A DNA stretch of 64,000 bases from Limnobacter olei (GTDB taxonomy: Bacteria; Pseudomonadota; Gammaproteobacteria; Burkholderiales; Burkholderiaceae_B), in NCBI RefSeq assembly GCF_029087225.1, contig NZ_JARFJD010000007.1:165049-229048 (forward strand), given 5' to 3'. The notes beneath the pieces were generated by a model. It had not been told where the DNA came from. It saw only the letters and a program-made list of their open reading frames with translations, and searched no databases. Below, piece by piece: positions 1 to 8,317 of this stretch; the stretch's first letter is position 1, and each line of letters starts with the position of its first letter. Made by a program: the position numbers and the translations under genes.

Positions 1-819
1 GCCGATGATTTTACTCGTTTGCTCAAACGTGCTCAGGCGGAATTGGGGACTGGTATTGTGGTGGAAGGCGACGCGTTCGATGCTTTGTGCGCCTATGCCG
101 ATGGAGACGCACGCCGTTTTCTGAATTTGGTTGAAATTACGCTTCTTCAAATCAAGGCACAGGGCCTGAGCAGCCTTGATTTACCAGCCTTGAAGCAAAT
201 TGCTCCCTCACAAATTCGTCGATTCGACAAAGGGGGCGATGCCTTTTACGATCAGATCTCGGCCTTGCACAAGTCGGTTCGTGGCTCTGACCCCGATGCA
301 GCCCTTTACTGGTTTTGCCGTATGCTCGATGGCGGAGCTGACCCGCGCTACATGGCCCGCCGAATTGTGCGCATGGCTTGGGAAGACATCGGCTTGGCCG
401 ATCCCCGAGCTTTTACCATCGCCAATGAAGCGGCGCAGACCTATGAACGGCTGGGTAGCCCAGAGGGTGAATTGGCTTTGGCCCAATGCGTGCTTTACCT
501 AGCGATTGCGGCAAAAAGCAATGCGGGTTACAACGCTTACAAACAAGCGATGGCACACGTGAAGCAAAGCAGCTCCATGCCCGTGCCAATGCACCTGCGC
601 AATGCACCCACCCAGCTGATGAAAGAACTGGGACATGGCAGTGGCTATCGTTATGCCCACGACGAGGAAGCTGGACATGCCGCGGGAGAAAGCTATTGGC
701 CCGAGGGTATGCAAACGCCGCAGTTTTATCAGCCCACTGATCGTGGACTCGAAGGTAAAATTGCCGAAAAGCTGAGTTGGCTTGCACAGCGCAATGCCGA
801 AGCCCGTCAAAAAAAGTAA
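1..819 (+). CDS. rarA: Replication-associated recombination protein A, C-terminal part (5' end outside window)
   Basis: This is the C-terminal 272 residues or so of RarA/MgsA, an AAA+ ATPase related to clamp-loader subunits and the eukaryotic WRNIP1 family; it acts at stalled replication forks. The reading frame is open from the first base, so the Walker A and B motifs lie upstream of the window. What is visible is the end of the ATPase lid, with a GDARR sensor-2-like motif near the start, and then the helical tetramerisation domain (SPEGELALAQ, AAKSNAGYNAY). The protein ends in a lysine-rich tail. It sits 84 bases before serS in the same direction, a pairing common in proteobacteria. An internal TTG at 19 is not a real start. 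Confidence 0.93.
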   Translation, partial: ADDFTRLLKRAQAELGTGIVVEGDAFDALCAYADGDARRFLNLVEITLLQIKAQGLSSLDLPALKQIAPSQIRRFDKGGDAFYDQISALHKSVRGSDPDAALYWFCRMLDGGADPRYMARRIVRMAWEDIGLADPRAFTIANEAAQTYERLGSPEGELALAQCVLYLAIAAKSNAGYNAYKQAMAHVKQSSSMPVPMHLRNAPTQLMKELGHGSGYRYAHDEEAGHAAGESYWPEGMQTPQFYQPTDRGLEGKIAEKLSWLAQRNAEARQKK

Positions 820-2193
<1,374 letters not shown>

Positions 2194-2213
2194 AATTGCC
2201 CAACTTTTGGCTT

Positions 2214-3530
2214 TCAGGCCTGTTGTGCCGGCAGAAGCAGGGGGCACAGCACGCAGGCCAGTGCAGACAGCACGCTAAAGGTCCACAACATGGCATGTGT
2301 GTTTTGCCCAGCCAGCAGGCTGACCACCGCCCCCACAATCAAGATTAGAAACCCGATCGCCGTGTTGCTGACAGCCACATAAGCAGAGCGGGTTTCTGCA
2401 GTGGCCATGTCCACAAGCAGGGTTTTTCTACCCAAACGCACACCCGCCAGGCACACCGAAGTCAGGAAATAAGCACCGGTAAACAGCACCAAGGCGCTGA
2501 ATTCAATTTCAAATTTCAAAACCAGCAGTACAGCAATGCCTACCGCGGCGTTGATTGCACTGGCGATTGCCATCAAGGTGCGGCTTGAATAATCGGCCAA
2601 ACGTCCCCACAAATAGCCCGACGCGGTATTGGCCAGACCAGAAACGATCAAAAACAGGCCGATCAAAGCGGCGTTGCCCAGGGCGTCCTGGGCGAGAATA
2701 ATCAGCATGGGTGCGCCCAGCGACACGCTCAATAACAGGGTGCGAACAATCACGAAATTGCGAAAAGGTTTGTCATCTTTCAACAAACGAAGCGATTTCA
2801 AAGCCTCAATGCCCGCATTGCCGCCGCCTGTGGTTGCGCCTGGCTCTTCCCGGATCGCCCAAATCGCGAAAGAAGCGACAATCCAGCACAGCCCAGCAAT
2901 GCCAAAAAGACTGGCTAGGATCAATTCATTGTTTTTGATTTGGTTGTAGAAACCCAGATTGAGCCCCAAGAGCAAGGTAAACAGCCCCGAGACGCTCGTG
3001 GCCAGGCCCATAAGCGTGCCGCGCCGCGATTTCGAGACGGTTTTTCCCAGTACGTCTTTGGCTGCAACTGAACATATACCCCGTGCAAAACTGAATACCA
3101 ACAGGGCGGCAAACACCAGCCAACTCGCATTTTCTGCCTTCAAATCAAGGAATAACGCAAACCCGCATGCCCATAGGGCAAAGCCGCTGAGCAAGCCTCC
3201 GAACAACCAAACATACTTTCTCAGTGCTATGGCCCTTATTTTTGCGGCTATAAACAGCTGTGGAAGCAGCACACCCGACTCGCGAATGGGCACGGCCAAA
3301 GACACTAGCAGCATGGGCGCTCCCAGCAGGCCAAGAACCCATGGAAACACCAAGCGTGCACTGGCTATTTCGTCAGCCAATTTGGTGAAAAAGTTGCCAA
3401 GCAAGTGCAGAAAAAAATTGACGGGTTGGTGTTTGCAGGATTCATCAGGAATATCCTTGCAAACGCGTGCGTCTTCGTCGCCTGTGATCAGGTCGTAGAG
3501 GGCTGTAGTGGCAGGTTTGGCTTTTTGCAT
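2214..3530 (-). CDS. MFS-family permease, substrate unknown
   Basis: This 438-residue integral membrane protein has about 12 hydrophobic segments and the layout of the major facilitator superfamily. It starts with a polar cytoplasmic stretch of about 45 residues containing two cysteines (residues about 24 and 31), before the first membrane span. Short basic loops between spans, such as SKSRRGTLMG after span 4 and GRLADYSSRT in the second half, fit the inner loops of MFS carriers. Nothing in the sequence fixes the substrate. It is transcribed alone toward serS. A hairpin terminator lies between its start and the upstream gene at 3611, so it probably has its own promoter in the short gap, though I could not pick it out. 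Confidence 0.8.
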   Translation of the reverse strand: MQKAKPATTALYDLITGDEDARVCKDIPDESCKHQPVNFFLHLLGNFFTKLADEIASARLVFPWVLGLLGAPMLLVSLAVPIRESGVLLPQLFIAAKIRAIALRKYVWLFGGLLSGFALWACGFALFLDLKAENASWLVFAALLVFSFARGICSVAAKDVLGKTVSKSRRGTLMGLATSVSGLFTLLLGLNLGFYNQIKNNELILASLFGIAGLCWIVASFAIWAIREEPGATTGGGNAGIEALKSLRLLKDDKPFRNFVIVRTLLLSVSLGAPMLIILAQDALGNAALIGLFLIVSGLANTASGYLWGRLADYSSRTLMAIASAINAAVGIAVLLVLKFEIEFSALVLFTGAYFLTSVCLAGVRLGRKTLLVDMATAETRSAYVAVSNTAIGFLILIVGAVVSLLAGQNTHAMLWTFSVLSALACVLCPLLLPAQQA

Positions 3531-3550
3531 CGGGATACTTTATCAACTAA

Positions 3551-3577
3551 AAAGGCACCCGAAGGTGCCTTTCCGAT
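3551..3577 (-). terminator. Rho-independent terminator of the gene at 3611-4180
   Basis: AAAGGCACC (3551-3559) and GGTGCCTTT (3564-3572) form a perfect 9-bp stem around a 4-base loop. Read on the minus strand, the stem is followed by a short T-rich tail. It lies about 40 bases beyond the stop of the minus-strand gene at 3611 and just upstream of the MFS gene start. Confidence 0.75.
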
Positions 3578-3610
3578 CAAACACTGGCTGTTGATTGCCA
3601 AGCGAGCAGT

Positions 3611-4180
3611 TTACTGCGCGCCAACTGTTGCCTTGATGGCTGCGATGAACTTCTCGCTTTGCGCTATGTTGCTGACTGTCGCTTCAAGACCGTGGCGGGC
3701 AGAGGCCAGGCGGATAAAGCGCTCCATGCGGCGGGTTTCGTGTTTGTTCCAGCGAACAGTGAATGACACAACACGGTTGTCGTCAATCCAGACATTGCTG
3801 GGTTTCAGGAACATGAAATCGCCCAAAGCTACTTTGGGCAAGCCAACTTGACCGCTCGCGTCCACGCCGGTGAACTGAACCAGCAGTGGGGTGCCATTTT
3901 GAAGCCAACTGTTGTTTTCAATAGCATCACAGAAGATGGAACAGGTTGACCAGGTAAGTCCGCTGTAGCGAACCATAAATGCCAGTCTGGATTCCTCGAA
4001 ATTATCTGTTACATCTGAACCCACTGCAGCCAAATCTTCAGGTTTTACTTTAAGCGCCAGGAGTTCTTGCTCAAGTGTACTGTAAGCAATGCTAGAACGA
4101 ATTTGATCCGGAATAGGCTTAACCTGTAACCAGTGGAACAGGCAATAAGACCGAGTCAAACGCTCTGCAATTGAACTCAT
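3611..4180 (-). CDS. Uncharacterised 189-residue soluble protein
   Basis: I do not recognise this protein. It has no signal peptide or membrane segment. It contains several aromatic and cysteine residues in the centre (LTWSTCSIF) and a basic patch (RWNKHETRRMERFIRL) near residue 150, before an alanine-rich C-terminus. The start was set at the ATG at 4180 because an AGGAG sequence precedes it at good spacing; the frame stays open 27 bases further upstream, but that start has no ribosome binding site. A strong terminator follows, so it looks like a real single-gene unit. Composition is similar to its neighbours. Phasin-like and stress-related roles were considered, but no motif supports either. 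Confidence 0.7.
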   Translation of the reverse strand: MSSIAERLTRSYCLFHWLQVKPIPDQIRSSIAYSTLEQELLALKVKPEDLAAVGSDVTDNFEESRLAFMVRYSGLTWSTCSIFCDAIENNSWLQNGTPLLVQFTGVDASGQVGLPKVALGDFMFLKPSNVWIDDNRVVSFTVRWNKHETRRMERFIRLASARHGLEATVSNIAQSEKFIAAIKATVGAQ

Positions 4181-4356
4181 GATGAACTCCTGAAAAACAT
4201 GCTGCAACGTTATTGGTACTGGGCTCGGAGTTTTTCAGATTCATACCGAGGCTCTAACCAAATTCCCTTGACTTCACAAACAATCAACAATCGAAAACCA
4301 TGCTGATTTGTGTGTCAGTTACAAGAGAAGGTTCAATTATTGTTAACGCTGAACCC

Positions 4357-4378
4357 GGAAATTGGAATACCAATTTCC
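4357..4378. repeat. Perfect 9-bp inverted repeat
   Basis: GGAAATTGG (4357-4365) and CCAATTTCC (4370-4378) flank a 4-base loop. It lies 13 bases beyond the stop of the GIY-YIG-like gene (minus strand) and upstream of the gene at 3611-4180. There is no clear T-run on either side, so it could be a weak terminator of the GIY-YIG gene or an operator for the next one. Confidence 0.6.
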
Positions 4379-4390
4379 CAAATAATTTGC

Positions 4391-4783
4391 TCACGCTGCT
4401 TTTTCCTGATCTTTCGCAGGTGCTCCTATTCTTTTAACTGAATATTCATTCAAAAATTGGGGTAGCAAATTGTCCCAATCGGGGTTTAAGGACTCAATCA
4501 GCAACAAGCGCATGTCGCGTGGCCAGTTCCGCACTCGGCGAAGTCGGGCCACAAATTTGTCATGGTCAGTCCAGACTTCGAAGTAAACAAGGCGATCAAG
4601 TCGATGGTAGTGTGCATAATCACGGCGAAGCCCCTGCAGGTGTTCGTCCATGCGCGTGGCAAGACAGTTGGTATCCCCCAGGTAAAGGGGGCCATTGGGT
4701 TTGTTGTTCGACAAAATATAAAGCCAGTATTTGTCTTGCTTTCTGGCGGTGTCGTTCAAGCTACTGTCCGTGTTCTTGCTCAA
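4391..4783 (-). CDS. GIY-YIG-fold protein (YhbQ/UPF0213-like) lacking the catalytic glutamate
   Basis: This small 130-residue protein aligns by eye with the single-domain GIY-YIG endonuclease family. YWLYIL (residues 19-24) takes the place of the GIY strand, PLYLGDTN (32-39) that of YIG, and the conserved arginine is present (R44). LVYFEVWTD and LIESLNPDWDNLL match the family core and end. The metal-binding glutamate, normally in an AxxRE context, is replaced by leucine (L81 in VARLRRVRNW), so nuclease activity is doubtful. The first 18 residues are a polar extension and the last 25 or so are a basic tail. It is a single-gene unit, with AT-rich sequence on both sides. Confidence 0.75.
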   Translation of the reverse strand: MSKNTDSSLNDTARKQDKYWLYILSNNKPNGPLYLGDTNCLATRMDEHLQGLRRDYAHYHRLDRLVYFEVWTDHDKFVARLRRVRNWPRDMRLLLIESLNPDWDNLLPQFLNEYSVKRIGAPAKDQEKAA

Positions 4784-4813
4784 TTCATCCTCCGCACCAT
4801 TGGGGCTTTAGGG

Positions 4814-4844
4814 CAATAAGTGGTTGTAAGCACAATACTTATTG
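4814..4844. repeat. Inverted repeat CAATAAGT / ACTTATTG
   Basis: CAATAAGT (4814-4821) and ACTTATTG (4837-4844) are an 8-bp perfect inverted repeat with a 15-base spacer. They lie just upstream of the GIY-YIG-like gene (minus strand), where a promoter or operator would be expected. A second, imperfect copy of the arm theme (GTATTGCTTAT) follows at about 4854. Confidence 0.45.
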
Positions 4845-4915
4845 ATTGTATGTGTATTGCTTATTTTGCTGTGCAAGTTTCTCCCTCTTAATGGGTGCTG
4901 CCATCGCTATTTTTG

Positions 4916-4942
4916 ACGGATATTCGGTGGTACTATATCCGT
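4916..4942. repeat. Inverted repeat ACGGATAT / ATATCCGT upstream of the NYN gene
   Basis: ACGGATAT (4916-4923) and ATATCCGT (4935-4942) form an 8-bp perfect inverted repeat with an 11-base spacer, about 70 bases before the NYN gene start. The shape fits a dimeric repressor or activator site, but no regulator gene sits next to it. Confidence 0.45.
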
Positions 4943-4960
4943 GGACAATTATTTCCTGAT

Positions 4961-4977
4961 GCCAAAATAATTTTGGC
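4961..4977. repeat. Compact palindrome GCCAAAA-TAA-TTTTGGC
   Basis: This perfect 7-bp stem with a 3-base centre lies 34 bases before the NYN gene start. It has no T-run after it, so it is more like an operator or a leader hairpin than a terminator. Confidence 0.5.
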
Positions 4978-5011
4978 GGTCTGATTATTTATATATTTAT
5001 CAAAGGCTTAT

Positions 5012-5737
5012 ATGCTTACAGCTATCCTGGTGGATGGTCCGTTCTTCATTCGCAGAATTCGCCAAATTTTCCCAAGTTCAGTCCACCATGACGCAAAAGT
5101 CATGGCCGATCTGGTGTGGCGTTTATCAGCCGCTCATTTATTTGAACGCAATCAGCCTAAGCGCCACTTGTTCCGCATTTTTTTCTACGACACGCCCGTG
5201 TTTACGCAACGTGTAACCTTGCCGGTTTCCAGACAACAAATTGATTTGTCAAAATCCAAAGAAGGGCAATTCCGGGTGGCGTTTCAGCGTCAATTGCAAA
5301 GAAAACGGAAATTGGCTGTGAAGCTGGGCGAAGCGCGCGAAGCAGATACCTGGAAACTGAATGAGGATGCCCTAGCTGATTTGCTTGGCAAACGCATTAC
5401 CGTAGACGACCTGGCCGATGAGGACTTCACCCCCGATTCCCACCCCAAGGGGATTGAATTAAGAATGGGTGTAGACCTAGCTACCCTGGCCTACAAACGA
5501 CAGGTTCAGCAGGTGGTCTTGCTGACCGGAGATGGTGCTTTTTCAAGTGCGGCAGAATTGTTGCGTCACGAGGGCGTTGATGTAGTGCTCGATCCGATGT
5601 GGCAAAACATTTCTGAAGATCTGTTTTCCTACATTGATGGGCTGCGCTCGACCTGCCCCCCACCAGACAGGGCAGCAGATTTCCTGGCCCGAATTGGATC
5701 CGATACTTACGATCACGACGATTTGCCCGCAGAATAA
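5012..5737 (+). CDS. NYN-domain (PIN-like, LabA/DUF88-type) putative RNase
   Basis: The 241-residue protein has the pattern of NYN domains, PIN-like metal-dependent RNases. An aspartate follows the first strand (ILVDG, D8). A KGIELRMGVDLATLA block carries the central acidic residue (D155), and LLTGDGAF (residues 171-177) is the fourth-strand motif. In the usual motif (GDGDF or GDSDF) a second aspartate follows; here that position is alanine (A176), so the metal site may be altered. Between strands 1 and 2 the protein carries a long basic insert (QRQLQRKRKLAVKLGE). The ATG at 5012 comes after a very AT-rich leader with palindromes. A terminator follows directly. The target RNA is unknown. Confidence 0.78.
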   Translation: MLTAILVDGPFFIRRIRQIFPSSVHHDAKVMADLVWRLSAAHLFERNQPKRHLFRIFFYDTPVFTQRVTLPVSRQQIDLSKSKEGQFRVAFQRQLQRKRKLAVKLGEAREADTWKLNEDALADLLGKRITVDDLADEDFTPDSHPKGIELRMGVDLATLAYKRQVQQVVLLTGDGAFSSAAELLRHEGVDVVLDPMWQNISEDLFSYIDGLRSTCPPPDRAADFLARIGSDTYDHDDLPAE

Positions 5738-5766
5738 AAAAAGCCCACGTCAAAGTGGGCTTTTTT
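5736..5766. terminator. Bidirectional terminator
   Basis: GCCCAC (5743-5748) pairs with GTGGGC (5755-5760), extended by a run of A on the left and T on the right. The symmetric A/T flanks let it stop transcription from the NYN gene on the plus strand and from the acyl-CoA ligase gene on the minus strand. Confidence 0.88.
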
Positions 5767-5794
5767 CAGCACCCGGCGAGGTGCATTACATCAA

Positions 5795-7474
5795 TCAATC
5801 CCCCATGCCTTCTGCGTAAAGGTCGTTGATTCGATCCTTGAACGCCTCAATCACCTTCACGCGTTTTACCTTGAGGGTTGGCGTTAAAAGACCATTGTCA
5901 ACCGTCCAGGGTTCTTTGGTGGTGATAATGCGGCGCACGCGGATATAACGCGGCAAATGCTGCAAACGCTCATTGGCCCTTTTGATCAGTTCTTTTTCAT
6001 TGGAGTTGGCAGTGACCGCAATCATGCCAATGAAAGGTCGCCCCTCGCCGATCAATACAATTTGCTCGAACACATCGTCACCAATGATGGCCATTTCTGC
6101 ATCCTGCGGGGAAAACTTTTCGCCGTTGGACAACACCATGATGTCTTTGATTCGACCCCGAATATAAATTCGTTTGTCCTTGATTTCAGCCACATCTCCC
6201 GTGTGCAGCCAACCGTCTGAATCGATCGCTGTTTTTGTGGCCTCATCGTTTTGCCAATACCCCAACATGATGTTGGGACCACGTGCCAGCAATTCGTCAT
6301 TTTCACCCAGCATGACCTCCACATTGGGCAGAGCAGGGCCCACAGATTCGGGCACATTACCTTCGGGACGGTTGACCGAGATGACCGGGCAAGCCTCAGT
6401 CATGCCGTAGCCGTGAAGAATGGGAAGCCCCATGGCGATAAACGCCTTTGCAATTGTGCTGTCCAGTGCCGCACCACCCACAACGGCCAAACGCAAGCGG
6501 CCACCGAGTCTTTCCAGAATAGGTTGAGCCACTTTGGCGCGCAGAAGAGGGAGTTGAAAGTGATCGACAATGCCACCTTTGCCCTGTTCCATCCGCCAGC
6601 CCACATCCACCAGCTTTTCGAATGCCTTTCGCTTGAAGCGAGAGTCTTTGACAGAGGCTTGAATTCGGCCGTAAAACTTTTCAAAAATGCGCGGTACAGC
6701 AAACAGAACCGTGGGTGCCTGTGTTGCCAGGTCTTCTGGCAATTGGTTTATACCACGCGCGTAAATCACTTTTGCACCCACACGCAGGGGCAGGTAATAA
6801 CCGCCAGTGCGCTCGAACATGTGCGACATGGGCAAAAATGACAAAAATACGTCTTCCGGCTTTGCAATGTCCAATTGGAAACAGCTATCTACGTTGGCGA
6901 TCACGTTTTTGTGCGACAACATCACTCCCTTAGGGCGACCCGATGTGCCCGAGGTGTAGCAAATTGTGGCCAGCGTGTTTTGCTCAAGATCAAGCAGTTC
7001 GAAAGGCTCCAGCTTTTTATCCAGGCTTTTCAGCACATGAACCGCATTTTCCACGCCATCGGCTTCTTTTTCGATGTCTGATTTGATCGACAACACGCGA
7101 ACGTCTTTTAGATTCTCTTTCAACAGGTTGCGGGCAATGCGGTCATTTTCAACAACCACTGCGCGCGATCCGGAATCCTGAATGCAATAGGCAATGTTGC
7201 TGGCGTTGTCATCCACATACAGCGGCACTGAAACAAGGCCCATGGCCACTGCACCCTGGTCAAACGCCACCCAGTGAACACTGTTCTTCAGGCAAATGGC
7301 AACCCTGTCGCCGGGCTGTAAGCCCATGGATCTGAAAAAAGCCTGCCAGGAACGTGCAAGATCGATCATTTCCCGGGCTTTGAAATCAACCCACTCGTTG
7401 TCGATGAACTGACGGTACAACACGCGATTGGGGGTGTCGTCATGTTGAAACAAGAATGTGGCGATGTTCGCCAT
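5795..7474 (-). CDS. Long-chain fatty acid-CoA ligase / AMP-dependent synthetase
   Basis: This adenylate-forming enzyme (559 residues) would activate a fatty acid to acyl-AMP and then acyl-CoA. The AMP-binding P-loop TSGTSGRPKG lies around residue 175. GYGMTEACP and the hinge/adenylate motif GWLHTGDVAEI follow near residues 330 and 415, with RGRIKDI shortly after. All core motifs are present. The start was set at the ATG at 7474 because GGGAG sits 8 bases upstream; an in-frame TTG five codons earlier would place that site inside the gene. No signal peptide is seen. It is followed by a shared terminator and preceded by the glutathione transferase gene. Chain-length preference cannot be read from the sequence. 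Confidence 0.93.
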   Translation of the reverse strand: MANIATFLFQHDDTPNRVLYRQFIDNEWVDFKAREMIDLARSWQAFFRSMGLQPGDRVAICLKNSVHWVAFDQGAVAMGLVSVPLYVDDNASNIAYCIQDSGSRAVVVENDRIARNLLKENLKDVRVLSIKSDIEKEADGVENAVHVLKSLDKKLEPFELLDLEQNTLATICYTSGTSGRPKGVMLSHKNVIANVDSCFQLDIAKPEDVFLSFLPMSHMFERTGGYYLPLRVGAKVIYARGINQLPEDLATQAPTVLFAVPRIFEKFYGRIQASVKDSRFKRKAFEKLVDVGWRMEQGKGGIVDHFQLPLLRAKVAQPILERLGGRLRLAVVGGAALDSTIAKAFIAMGLPILHGYGMTEACPVISVNRPEGNVPESVGPALPNVEVMLGENDELLARGPNIMLGYWQNDEATKTAIDSDGWLHTGDVAEIKDKRIYIRGRIKDIMVLSNGEKFSPQDAEMAIIGDDVFEQIVLIGEGRPFIGMIAVTANSNEKELIKRANERLQHLPRYIRVRRIITTKEPWTVDNGLLTPTLKVKRVKVIEAFKDRINDLYAEGMGD

Positions 7475-7550
7475 AAGGAGGTCTCCCAAATTTCTGTTTT
7501 TATAAAATTGACCGTAGTGTACTGAACAGTTTAAGGATTGATAAGAACAC

Positions 7551-8195
7551 TCATTCTAGATTTACATTCAAGGCCTTGATAACCGCAGGTCGGGCACTTA
7601 GTTCTTCATACCATTTGTGCACTGCAGGATAATCACTTAGTTCTATTCCCTGGCGTTGCCAGCGATAAACCCAAGGATACAAAGCCATATCGGCAATGGA
7701 ATAGTTTTCCCCTGCGATGTAAGGAAATTCGTTGAGCTGTTTGTTGATAACCTCATAGAGCCTTTTGGCCTCATTGGTGTATCGATTGATAGCATATTCA
7801 ATCGGTTCAGGCGCGTAAATCCGAAAATGATGTGCCTGCCCCAGCATCGGACCAACGCCACCCATTTGAAACATCAGCCATTGAATGATCGATAGGCGTT
7901 CCCGGTGACTATTACCGAAAAACTTGCCGGTTTTCTCGGCCAAGTAAATCAGAATGGCACCGCTTTCAAACAATTCCAGTGGTTTTCCGTCAGGGCCATG
8001 CGGGTCAATAATCGCCGGTATTTTGTTGTTGGGGCTGAATTTCAAAAACTCGGGCTTGAATTGATCGCCCTTGCCAATATCAACCGCAACAGGTTTCCAT
8101 TGAAGTCCCATTTCCTCGCAGGCAATGTGGATTTTGTAGCCATTGGGAGTTGTCCAAGTGTAGACCTGAATCGGTTCATTTTGCGCAGTATTCAA
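7551..8195 (-). CDS. Glutathione S-transferase, Nu-class/YfcG-like
   Basis: The 214-residue protein has the two-domain glutathione transferase layout. The thioredoxin-like N-terminal half has TTPNGYKI near residue 15, as in the YfcG/GstB group where Thr and Asn replace the usual catalytic Tyr or Ser. It continues with NNKIPAI (cis-proline) and LFESGAILIYLAEK (glutathione gamma-glutamyl contact). The helical C-terminal half carries YSIADMALYPW, the conserved folding motif. YfcG-type members act as disulfide-bond reductases on small substrates. It reads in the same direction as the acyl-CoA ligase, 76 bases upstream, and could share a transcript. The region 8196-8317 between it and the FimV-like gene should hold divergent promoters. 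Confidence 0.9.
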   Translation of the reverse strand: MNTAQNEPIQVYTWTTPNGYKIHIACEEMGLQWKPVAVDIGKGDQFKPEFLKFSPNNKIPAIIDPHGPDGKPLELFESGAILIYLAEKTGKFFGNSHRERLSIIQWLMFQMGGVGPMLGQAHHFRIYAPEPIEYAINRYTNEAKRLYEVINKQLNEFPYIAGENYSIADMALYPWVYRWQRQGIELSDYPAVHKWYEELSARPAVIKALNVNLE

Positions 8196-8317
8196 TCAAC
8201 GCTCTCCAGTGATGCAAATGGGCTAACACGTTCGTGCTAGGTCATTTCAAGGATACCTCACTGAATGTGGTCATGCGTATGCTTACGCTAACAGGAACAA
8301 TTGAACCGAGAGTAGAG

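Noticed and set aside
6251-6841. A 196-residue plus-strand frame within the acyl-CoA ligase region
   Set aside because: All adenylation motifs are on the minus strand; this frame shows no domain and no start signal.
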